Positions 1-4,625 of a DNA stretch of 7,069 nucleotides are shown here, piece by piece. Positions within the stretch are counted from its first letter, which is position 1. Each line of letters starts with the position of its first letter. Both the position numbers and the translations under genes were made by a program. The notes below the pieces were generated by a model, which ran no database searches, had not been told where the DNA came from, and saw only the letters and a program-made list of their open reading frames with translations. Source of the stretch: an uncultured Bacilli bacterium (GTDB lineage: Bacteria; Bacillota_I; Bacilli_A; ML615J-28; CAG-698); NCBI GenBank assembly GCA_947624315.1, contig CANQJU010000057.1:1-7069 (forward strand), given 5' to 3'.

Positions 1-387
1 AAAATTTTTGTTAAAAAAATGAAAGAGCAGAATTATAAAGTATATAGAAAATCTGTTGAAAGAATAAAATATAGTAATGAATTTATAGGAATATGGGCAT
101 GTGCTTCATTAATTCATGTTAAAAGAAATAACCTCGCAAAAGTATTAAAAAAGTGTTTAATAGCATTAGAGGATAATGGTATAATGTATTTTTCTTTTAA
201 ATATGGAAACAAAGAGATTAAAAAAGATGGAAGATATTTTAATTATATCAATGAAGAAATTTTGTTTGATTTACAAAAAGAACTTGATTTTAAAATATTA
301 AAATATTATATTTCTAGTGATGTAAGAATAGATAGATCAGAAGAAAGATGGCTAAATGTTATTATAACAAAAATAGTAGGAGGTTAA
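1..387 (+). CDS. Class I SAM-dependent methyltransferase, C-terminal part (5' partial)
   Basis: The reading frame is open to the first base of the window, so the gene begins upstream; the ATG at 19 is probably internal. The visible 128 codons look like the second half of a Rossmann-fold SAM-dependent methyltransferase. The segment GIWACASLIHV resembles the acidic/aromatic post-motif IV strand, usually followed by a His and a helix. It is followed by a helix (LAKVLKKCLIAL), then the 'LEDNGIMYFSFKYG' strand typical of the 'L+pGG.l..s.k.g' region, and a terminal strand pair ending WLNVIITKI. The SAM-binding GxGxG loop must lie outside the window, so the substrate cannot be inferred. The stop codon lies 2 nt before the next gene's ATG, and the ribosome binding site of that gene is inside this coding end. 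The two are therefore probably co-transcribed. Family call is from pattern recognition; moderate confidence. Confidence 0.65.
   Translation, partial: KIFVKKMKEQNYKVYRKSVERIKYSNEFIGIWACASLIHVKRNNLAKVLKKCLIALEDNGIMYFSFKYGNKEIKKDGRYFNYINEEILFDLQKELDFKILKYYISSDVRIDRSEERWLNVIITKIVGG
378..383 (+). promoter_or_regulatory. Ribosome binding site deciding the MazG start
   Basis: AGGAGG, a perfect Shine-Dalgarno core, ends 6 nt before the ATG at 390. It selects 390 over the in-frame upstream ATG at 348, which lies inside the methyltransferase gene and has no such site. Confidence 0.85.
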
Positions 388-389
388 TA

Positions 390-716
390 ATGGAAAGATT
401 AGAATTATTAAAGCAAAGAATTCAGAAATTTGTTGATGATAGAGATTGGAATCAATTTCATTCTCCTGAAAACTTAGCTAAATCAATTGCTATTGAAGCT
501 TGTGAATTACTTGAATGTTTTCAATGGAATGGCAAAGAGTACAATATTGATGATGTAAAAGATGAATTAGCTGATGTTATGAATTATTGTATTCAAATGT
601 CTCAAGTTTTAGATGTTGATCTTATTGATATCATTAATAATAAACTAGATAAGACAGAGAAAAAATATCCTGTCGAAAAGGCTAAAGGTGTTTCAACAAA
701 ATACAATAAGCTATAA
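390..716 (+). CDS. MazG-like nucleotide pyrophosphohydrolase (RS21-C6/dCTPase type)
   Basis: A 108-residue all-helical protein of the small MazG/RS21-C6 class. These enzymes hydrolyse (d)NTPs to the monophosphate and pyrophosphate and are cytoplasmic house-cleaning enzymes, usually dimers or tetramers. The metal-binding signature is visible: E36-x-x-E39 in 'AIEACELLE', then after about 20 residues E59-x-x-D62 in 'DELADVMNY'. The first Glu of the usual EExxE is replaced by Ile. The 'SPENLAKSIAIEACELLECFQW' region (residues 25-46) is typical of the short single-domain subgroup rather than of two-domain MazG. The C-terminal 'KYPVEKAKG' is also common in this subgroup, where it closes the active site. 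The start at 390 is set by the AGGAGG site. It follows the methyltransferase by 2 nt, so they are likely one transcript. Substrate preference cannot be read from the sequence. Confidence 0.9.
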   Translation: MERLELLKQRIQKFVDDRDWNQFHSPENLAKSIAIEACELLECFQWNGKEYNIDDVKDELADVMNYCIQMSQVLDVDLIDIINNKLDKTEKKYPVEKAKGVSTKYNKL

Positions 717-748
717 TATTTATTATTAGGTCCTAAAGCATTGCCAAT

Positions 749-777
749 TTGACATAATATTGTAAAAGTGGTATAAT
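749..777 (+). promoter_or_regulatory. Consensus promoter of the TetR-family gene
   Basis: TTGACA at 749-754, a 17-nt spacer, and TATAAT at 772-777 preceded by TGG (769-771), giving an extended -10. All twelve hexamer bases match consensus. The predicted start is near 784, leaving a leader of about 28 nt before the ATG. No palindrome overlaps this promoter, so strong constitutive expression without autorepression is suggested. Confidence 0.85.
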
Positions 778-811
778 AAAAAAAATAATTAATATTTAAA
801 GGACAATAGTA

Positions 812-1417
812 ATGAAAAAAAGCACCAAAAAAGAACTATTATTAGATTGTACAATGAAAGCTGTAGCCGAAAACGGTCTAATGAATGTATCAATGCAGAT
901 GATAACGAAAATGGCAAATACGGCGGAAGGGTTGATATATAAACATTATCAAACAAAAGAGAATTTACTTTTGCAGTGTTATTTAAGCGTTTATGAAGAT
1001 TTAAAAGCGCATATTGAAACTGATATTAATAAAGTAGAAGTAACAAATAAAGAGGAAATGATTAATTCCTTGCATAATTTATGGAAAAAATATTTCAAAT
1101 TTCTAATAAAAAATAGAGAAAAGACTCTTTTCTTTTATGAATATCGTAATTCTTCTTATATGTATCAAGCAACGGCAAACGGATTAGTTGATCCGAAAAA
1201 TACATTCAGTGAACTTGCAAATTTCTTTTATTCACTTGATAAAAAATTTAATATTTTACAAAAAAGTGATTTAAAGTCATTCTTCGTATATGTAACTGAT
1301 ATAACAATTATTTTTGCAATTCGTCTTATAAATTCGAAAATTGAAGTTAATAAAGAAACAACTGAGATGCTATGGAACTTGGTATGGCACGGCCAATCAT
1401 GGCTGATTGATGCCTAA
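812..1417 (+). CDS. TetR/AcrR-family transcriptional regulator
   Basis: A 201-residue one-domain-plus-ligand-domain repressor, of normal TetR length. Residues about 8-55 form the DNA-binding three-helix unit. They include 'AVAENGLMNVSMQMITKMA' and the diagnostic 'AEGLIYKHYQTKENLLLQ' (residues 38-55), equivalent to the usual 'G.lY.hF.sKe.Ll'. The remaining helices (about 58-200) are the divergent ligand-binding and dimerisation domain, with an aromatic-rich stretch at 94-120. The ATG at 812 is preceded by AAAGGA (798-803) at an 8-nt spacing. The gene has its own consensus promoter and a strong terminator, so it is monocistronic. Immediately downstream, a TetR-type palindrome sits on the start site of the signal-peptidase operon, making that operon the obvious target. 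The ligand is unknown. Family certain; target inferred. Confidence 0.93.
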   Translation: MKKSTKKELLLDCTMKAVAENGLMNVSMQMITKMANTAEGLIYKHYQTKENLLLQCYLSVYEDLKAHIETDINKVEVTNKEEMINSLHNLWKKYFKFLIKNREKTLFFYEYRNSSYMYQATANGLVDPKNTFSELANFFYSLDKKFNILQKSDLKSFFVYVTDITIIFAIRLINSKIEVNKETTEMLWNLVWHGQSWLIDA

Positions 1418-1434
1418 TTAAATGCATTAAAATG

Positions 1435-1462
1435 GATAATAGGAAACTATTATCTTTTTTTT
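1435..1462 (+). terminator. Intrinsic terminator of the TetR gene
   Basis: A perfect 8-bp stem (GATAATAG 1435-1442 with CTATTATC 1447-1454) closes a GAAA tetraloop of GNRA type. It is followed by eight T residues (1455-1462). It lies 18 nt after the TetR stop codon and isolates that gene from the operon that follows. Confidence 0.9.
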
Positions 1463-1472
1463 ATAAAAAGTG

Positions 1473-1501
1473 TTGACAATTGTGAAATTAAATAATATAA
1501 T
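1473..1501 (+). promoter_or_regulatory. Consensus promoter of the signal peptidase/matrix operon
   Basis: TTGACA at 1473-1478, a 17-nt spacer and TATAAT at 1496-1501 match the sigma-70/sigma-A consensus at all twelve positions. The predicted start is near 1508. A palindrome beginning at 1507 covers the start site, so this strong promoter is expected to be held off by a repressor. Confidence 0.87.
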
Positions 1502-1506
1502 ATTAG

Positions 1507-1526
1507 TATAGTGAGCACTCACTATA
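1507..1526. promoter_or_regulatory. Putative TetR-type operator
   Basis: An inverted repeat with perfect 9-bp arms, TATAGTGAG (1507-1515) and CTCACTATA (1518-1526), around a 2-nt CA centre. Size, symmetry and GTGAG/CTCAC half-sites are typical of TetR-family operators. It begins 5 nt after the -10 box and covers the predicted transcription start, where bound protein would block initiation. No other copy was noticed in the window. Binding by the product of the gene at 812-1417 is inferred from adjacency. Confidence 0.8.
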
Positions 1527-1558
1527 TTTTACTAGTTTTTATTTTTGAGGTAAAACTT

Positions 1559-2125
1559 ATGGATAAAAATAAAAAATCATTTTTTTTAAAAAAATCTTTA
1601 ATTTTTTCATCTTTATTCTTTTGTTTTGTTTTAGCTTTTTTACTAGTTTGTAATTTGATTATTATTGTTAAACAGTTTGTTAAACCTAATTCTCCTCCGT
1701 TTATCTTTGGATTGACTGGAATGATTGTTCAATCTAATTCTATGAGTGGAGATAGAAGTGATCATATTGAAGTTGATGATTTTATTTTTGTGAAAAAAGT
1801 TCCTTATTCCAAACTACAGGTTAATGATATCATCGCTTTTTATGATAATAAAATAATTATTACTCATCGCATTATTGGCATCGAAAAAAATGAAAATGAT
1901 GAAGATGTATATATTACTAAAGGTGATGCCAATAATGTGCGAGATGAAAATTTGGTTACTAATGATCAAATCATTGGTAAATATATTGCTAGAATACCTA
2001 AGGTTGGATTATTTATTAGTTTCTTACAAAAACCGATTGGAACTGTTCTAATTATAAGTGCTTTTTCAGCTATTTTATTTTCGTTTTACTTTTATAAAAC
2101 GAGAAAAAGAACAATTAAAAATTAA
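1559..2125 (+). CDS. SipW-like (ER-type) signal peptidase I
   Basis: A 188-residue membrane serine protease that removes signal peptides from exported proteins. It belongs to the ER/archaeal-type branch that includes Bacillus SipW, which uses a Ser-His rather than a Ser-Lys dyad. A hydrophobic N-terminal segment (about 14-37) and a C-terminal one (about 160-179, followed by KTRKR) flank the catalytic domain. Motifs: 'VQSNSMSG' with nucleophile Ser61, 'NDIIAFYDNKIIITHRII' with catalytic His103, and 'TKGDANNVRDE' with Asp123 and Asp129. The common SM-x-P proline is replaced by Gly. The chosen ATG at 1559 has TGAGG (1546-1550) at an 8-nt spacing; an in-frame GTG at 1511 lies inside the operator and is rejected. 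It is the first gene of the operon and precedes three genes whose products carry SipW-type signals. That order supports a dedicated peptidase for those cargo, not the housekeeping enzyme. Confidence 0.92.
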   Translation: MDKNKKSFFLKKSLIFSSLFFCFVLAFLLVCNLIIIVKQFVKPNSPPFIFGLTGMIVQSNSMSGDRSDHIEVDDFIFVKKVPYSKLQVNDIIAFYDNKIIITHRIIGIEKNENDEDVYITKGDANNVRDENLVTNDQIIGKYIARIPKVGLFISFLQKPIGTVLIISAFSAILFSFYFYKTRKRTIKN

Positions 2126-2158
2126 AAAATATTTTTAATTTTCATATTCTCATGAAAA
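2118..2158 (+). repeat. Two overlapping inverted repeats between signal peptidase and matrix-protein genes
   Basis: An all-A/T inverted repeat has 11-bp arms (2118-2128 with 2132-2142). It overlaps a second one with 7-bp arms TTTTCAT/ATGAAAA (2139-2145 with 2152-2158). The four T residues at 2139-2142 are used by both, so the RNA hairpins would be mutually exclusive. Neither is followed by a good T tract, so simple termination is unlikely. They may be an RNA stability or processing element, or merely a product of AT-rich sequence. Confidence 0.4.
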
Positions 2159-2164
2159 CATAAT

Positions 2165-2172
2165 AAGGAGGT
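2165..2172 (+). promoter_or_regulatory. Strong ribosome binding site of the matrix-protein gene
   Basis: AAGGAGGT, eight bases fully complementary to the 16S 3' end, lies 9 nt before the ATG at 2182. It is the longest Shine-Dalgarno match in the operon, in line with this gene encoding the most abundant product. Confidence 0.85.
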
Positions 2173-2181
2173 TATTAAATT

Positions 2182-2823
2182 ATGAATAAAAGGAGAGTAA
2201 GTTTAAAGAGTTTAATTTTTGTTTTATTGATGCTTGTTATTGTAACAAGTGGTGTTGTTGGAACAACATTTGCTAAATTTGCTACTGGTAAAGAAGTTAA
2301 TGGAAGAGCAAGAGTAGCTGCTTTTGGTGTAACTTTAGAAAGTACAGATGGAGATATTTTCTTAGATAAATATTCTAATAATGATAAAGTTGTTGTATCA
2401 TCACAAGCAAGTGATAAAGTTATTGCTCCTGGAACAAAGGGAACAGTTCCTACTTTAACAATTCAGGGGACAACAGAAGTTGCTGTAAAAGTTGAATATG
2501 AATTAACTTTACAATTGACTGGTTGGACAGTTGATGGCGAATTTTATTGTCCTCTTACTTTTACAATAGGTCAAACTACTATTAAAGGAATAGAGCATAA
2601 TAGCAGTGAAGCTATTGTTTTAGAGTTAGAAAAAGCACTTCAAGAGGCATCTAAAGAATATGCCCCAAATACTGAACTAACTAACGATTTAGCTATTGAA
2701 TGGGAATGGTCTTTTGATGGAAATAATGATGAGAAAGATACTAAACTTGGTACAAATCCTGCAAGTCCAACTATTGATTTAACAATTAAAACTATTGTAA
2801 AGCAAATTAATACATTAAAATAA
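2182..2823 (+). CDS. SipW-dependent matrix/fibre protein, BsaA/TasA/camelysin-like
   Basis: A 213-residue exported protein. The start is basic (NKRR), followed by a long hydrophobic segment (about 10-28) and 'TTFAKFATGKEVNGRARVAAFG' spanning 28-49. This mirrors Bacillus TasA, in which T-W-A|A-F begins the mature chain and a short beta strand follows. Cleavage is expected after Ala31. The mature part is beta-rich with 'VIAPGTKG' (80-87) and repeated alternating strands. It has the Trp-rich 'IEWEWSFDGNNDEKDTKLG' (172-190), which I associate with clostridial BsaA-type SipW-dependent biofilm proteins. There is no sorting motif or C-terminal membrane anchor. In the known systems such proteins form extracellular fibres or polymers. 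It follows the signal peptidase by 56 nt and has the best ribosome binding site in the operon, so it is probably the major subunit. Family call good; fibre formation inferred. Confidence 0.85.
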   Translation: MNKRRVSLKSLIFVLLMLVIVTSGVVGTTFAKFATGKEVNGRARVAAFGVTLESTDGDIFLDKYSNNDKVVVSSQASDKVIAPGTKGTVPTLTIQGTTEVAVKVEYELTLQLTGWTVDGEFYCPLTFTIGQTTIKGIEHNSSEAIVLELEKALQEASKEYAPNTELTNDLAIEWEWSFDGNNDEKDTKLGTNPASPTIDLTIKTIVKQINTLK

Positions 2824-2837
2824 TTAAATTGCTTAAT

Positions 2838-2847
2838 AAAAGGTGAT
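2838..2847 (+). promoter_or_regulatory. Ribosome binding site deciding the start at 2855
   Basis: AAAAGGTGAT pairs well with the 16S 3' end and ends 7 nt before the ATG at 2855. In-frame GTG 2843 and ATG 2846 lie inside this site and would lack one of their own, so 2855 is chosen. Confidence 0.75.
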
Positions 2848-2854
2848 GAAGGTA

Positions 2855-3379
2855 ATGAAAGTGCCAAGAGTTTTAGTGGTTTTTTTAAGTGTATTTTTAT
2901 TTCTATGGATTGCTTCATCCTCAATCATATTAGCTAAAATGTCAGTAAATAACAATATTTCTGATAATGCAAATGTAGCAAAATTTGTGGTAAAAACCAA
3001 GGAAATAATTAATAATACTAGTCTTACCTTAAGTAAAAGTCAATCTAACAATCAATATAGTTTTATAGTAACAAATTATGACGAGTACAATGTTTCTGAA
3101 GTCGCAATAATATATAATGTTATAATATCTTATCCTAAAGAGTCTCCACTTTTTGATAAGATAAAAATGACTTTAGTTAGCGAAGAACAGGAAATGGAAT
3201 ATTCATTTATTAATTATGAAGGTGAACAAATATTATATATATTTAGTAATGTTGGAAGATTTAATGCTAGTAGTAAAACCGAGCATCAATATACAATATA
3301 TTTTGAAACAATCGAAGAATTTAAAGAAATATATTGTGATGAAATAACAATTTATATTGATGCCAAGCAAATAAAATAA
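2855..3379 (+). CDS. Second SipW-type exported protein (putative minor matrix subunit)
   Basis: A 174-residue secreted protein without a recognised named family. A single basic Lys/Arg start is followed by a hydrophobic segment (about 6-26). Then come 'ILAKMSVNNN' (25-34) and 'NANVAKFVV' (38-46), which align with the TFAKF...ARVAAFGV pattern of the preceding protein; cleavage is expected after Ala27. The mature region is beta-rich and polar: 'YSFIVTNYDEYNVSEVAIIY' (68-87) resembles the 'f.VtN.....sEV.i.Y' strand pair found in TasA/camelysin relatives. 'GRFNASSKTEHQYTIYF' (134-150) resembles their final strands. There is one Cys (161) and no sorting signal. It lies 31 nt after the matrix gene and 10 nt before the repeat protein, in the same operon. 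A role as minor, initiating or anchoring subunit is inferred from size, signal and position only. Confidence 0.7.
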   Translation: MKVPRVLVVFLSVFLFLWIASSSIILAKMSVNNNISDNANVAKFVVKTKEIINNTSLTLSKSQSNNQYSFIVTNYDEYNVSEVAIIYNVIISYPKESPLFDKIKMTLVSEEQEMEYSFINYEGEQILYIFSNVGRFNASSKTEHQYTIYFETIEEFKEIYCDEITIYIDAKQIK

Positions 3380-3389
3380 GGGAATTAAA

Positions 3390-4139
3390 ATGAAGAAATT
3401 ATTTTTAACTTTATTTATAATATTATCAATTATTATTGTCCTTTCTTTAAAATTAACAACTCATACTTTAGGAAAATATGTAAATAAAATAAGAGTTGGA
3501 AGTTTTGTTTTAACAATTGGTAGTGAAAGCGAAGTTTATTTGTTTGAAGGTGAAAATTTTAATCAATTAGTAAAAAATAGAAATTCTAACACAATTATTT
3601 TTGATATATATGATAATTATCCAGATTTTCGTAATCGCACTGATGGAACAAATGTTGGTACTTATTTAGATAAACAAGTAGAAAGCGACAAAATAAAATT
3701 ATTCTACGAAAACAACACAATCTATGTCTTATCCGAAAATATTATTAAAGCAAATCCTAATAGTCAAGCGCTATTTAAAGAATGTGCATCCCTTTCTAAA
3801 ATAGAGTTTAACGCTTTTGATACAAGTGAAGTCATTAACGCACAAGAAATGTTTGGATCTTGTACATCTCTAAGAAATTTAAATATTAGCTGCTTTAATA
3901 CCAAAAAAGTAACAAATATGAGTAGAATGTTTTTTAATTGTCGACAACTACGTATTATTTATGTTTCTAATGAATGGAGTACTGAAAGCGTCACAAATGG
4001 TAGTAGAATGTTTTTTAATTGCATTAACATAGAAGGAAGTAGAGGAACAGAGTATAACAGAAATCGTACTGACCATACTTATGCTAGAATTGATGGTGGA
4101 AGACGTAATCCAGGCTATTTAACCAGATGGGAAGGATAG
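3390..4139 (+). CDS. Secreted BspA-like surface protein with DUF285 26-residue repeats and a SipW-type signal
   Basis: A 249-residue exported protein. A hydrophobic segment (about 4-22) is followed by 'TLGKYVNKIRVGSFVLTIG' (26-44), matching the processing region of its two operon neighbours; cleavage is expected after Gly28. After a linker come DUF285-type repeats with conserved Met-Phe-x-x-Cys and F-[DN]-T-x-x-V: about 129-154, 155-180 and 181-207, with a partial fourth from 208. The tail 'GTEYNRNRTDHTYARIDGG' (219-237) plus NPGYLT (240-245) is the common C-terminal cap of such surface proteins. DUF285/BspA-like repeats are known in bacterial and mycoplasma surface proteins, some of them adhesins. 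There is no lipobox, LPXTG or membrane anchor, so attachment could be through the fibre made by the upstream gene. The start has AAGGGA (3378-3383), overlapping the previous stop, at 6 nt. Family certain; adhesin role inferred. Confidence 0.87.
   Translation: MKKLFLTLFIILSIIIVLSLKLTTHTLGKYVNKIRVGSFVLTIGSESEVYLFEGENFNQLVKNRNSNTIIFDIYDNYPDFRNRTDGTNVGTYLDKQVESDKIKLFYENNTIYVLSENIIKANPNSQALFKECASLSKIEFNAFDTSEVINAQEMFGSCTSLRNLNISCFNTKKVTNMSRMFFNCRQLRIIYVSNEWSTESVTNGSRMFFNCINIEGSRGTEYNRNRTDHTYARIDGGRRNPGYLTRWEG
3921..4021 (+). repeat. 20-bp direct repeat inside the DUF285 gene
   Basis: The same 20 bases (AGTAGAATG, six T, AATTG) occur at 3921-3940 and 4002-4021, an exact 81-nt (27-codon) period. 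Both encode SRMFFNC. The preceding ACAAAT is also shared at the same offset. Nucleotide identity beyond what the protein requires points to a recent internal duplication or gene conversion between repeat units. Confidence 0.8.
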
Positions 4140-4165
4140 TCAAAAAACACTAAATACACGATAAG

Positions 4166-4206
4166 AAAAAATGCTGATATTTGATTTTCATCTATCAGCA
4201 TTTTTT
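4166..4206. terminator. Bidirectional terminator closing the operon
   Basis: A 9-bp stem, ATGCTGATA (4171-4179) with TATCAGCAT (4193-4201), is flanked by five A before and five more T after. That extends the pairing to 14 bp and gives a T tract on either strand. The 13-nt loop can form a small inner GAT/ATC hairpin. It lies between convergent genes (stop at 4139 on plus, stop at 4219 on minus) and can serve both. Confidence 0.9.
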
Positions 4207-4218
4207 AATAATGTAATT

Positions 4219-4533
4219 CTAGAAAAATATTAAAACATTAACTAAAACATATTGAATTAATAAAATTATTAACAATAATAAATTAGTAATAAATAATTTT
4301 TTATCACTATTTTTAATTATAAAAAATAAATAAAAAATTGTAAATACTATTATTGGTAATCCTAAACATTGAATAATCCAAGGGTAAAGAACGCCTAATT
4401 CTAGGTTAGTACCATGTTCCCAATTCATTTGAATTTCTTCAGAAAATAAAGTTATTAAACATATAAAATTAATTGCATTTAAAATTGATAAAATAATAGT
4501 TAAAATACGATCCAATGAATTTTTGTTTTTCAT
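4219..4533 (-). CDS. Small three-TM membrane protein, unknown function
   Basis: A 104-residue protein I do not recognise. Three hydrophobic segments are visible at about 9-31, 49-73 and 80-103. The first loop is polar (SEEIQMNWEHGTN, 31-43) and the second is short and basic (KNSDKK, 74-79). There is no signal peptide distinct from the first segment and no catalytic motif. The ATG is preceded by AGGTGAT (minus strand, 4545-4539) at a 5-nt spacing, which supports it as a real gene. It is convergent with the matrix operon, shares its bidirectional terminator, and is divergent from the DUF4838 gene. No functional link to either neighbour can be shown. Confidence 0.7.
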   Translation of the reverse strand: MKNKNSLDRILTIILSILNAINFICLITLFSEEIQMNWEHGTNLELGVLYPWIIQCLGLPIIVFTIFYLFFIIKNSDKKLFITNLLLLIILLIQYVLVNVLIFF

Positions 4534-4550
4534 AAATAATCACCTATTTA

Positions 4551-4578
4551 ATTATACATATATTTTTTGATTTGTAAA
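4551..4578 (-). promoter_or_regulatory. Putative promoter of the minus-strand membrane gene
   Basis: Read on the minus strand: TTTACA (4578-4573), a 16-nt spacer and TATAAT (4556-4551). The predicted start near 4544 would leave a leader of only about 11 nt with the Shine-Dalgarno almost at the 5' end, which is unusually short. Treat as a candidate. Confidence 0.5.
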
Positions 4579-4595
4579 TTCATATGTTTTATGAT
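4567..4595 (+). promoter_or_regulatory. Putative promoter of the DUF4838 unit
   Basis: TTGATT (4567-4572), a 17-nt spacer and TATGAT (4590-4595) give four and five matches to consensus. The predicted start is near 4602, about 24 nt before the ATG. It overlaps the divergent minus-strand promoter, with the two -35 boxes adjacent. Confidence 0.6.
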
Positions 4596-4625
4596 AAACT
4601 ATTTATGTGAAATAATGAGGAAAGT

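Noticed and set aside
19..21. ATG 19 as the methyltransferase start
   Set aside because: The frame is open upstream to base 1, and a start here would leave out the SAM-binding half of the domain.
348..389. N-terminal extension of the MazG protein from ATG 348
   Set aside because: It would overlap the methyltransferase coding region, add 14 residues not expected in the family, and has no ribosome binding site. AGGAGG points to 390.
726..736. TTAGG-T-CCTAA inverted repeat upstream of the TetR promoter
   Set aside because: Only 5-bp arms, unrelated to the GTGAG/CTCAC operator, and 12 nt upstream of the -35 box. Chance is likely in such sequence.
1511..1558. N-terminal extension of the signal peptidase from GTG 1511
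   Set aside because: The GTG lies within the operator and about 3 nt from the predicted transcription start, with no ribosome binding site. ATG 1559 has TGAGG at 8 nt.
2159..2164. CATAAT as a -10 box for an internal promoter before the matrix gene
   Set aside because: No acceptable -35 hexamer at 16-18 nt, and it is too close to the ribosome binding site. Expression from the upstream promoter is sufficient.
2640..2924. 94-residue open frame on the minus strand
   Set aside because: It overlaps the matrix-protein gene and the start of the next cargo gene, both with good ribosome binding sites and signal peptides. It shows no family features and is a shadow frame.
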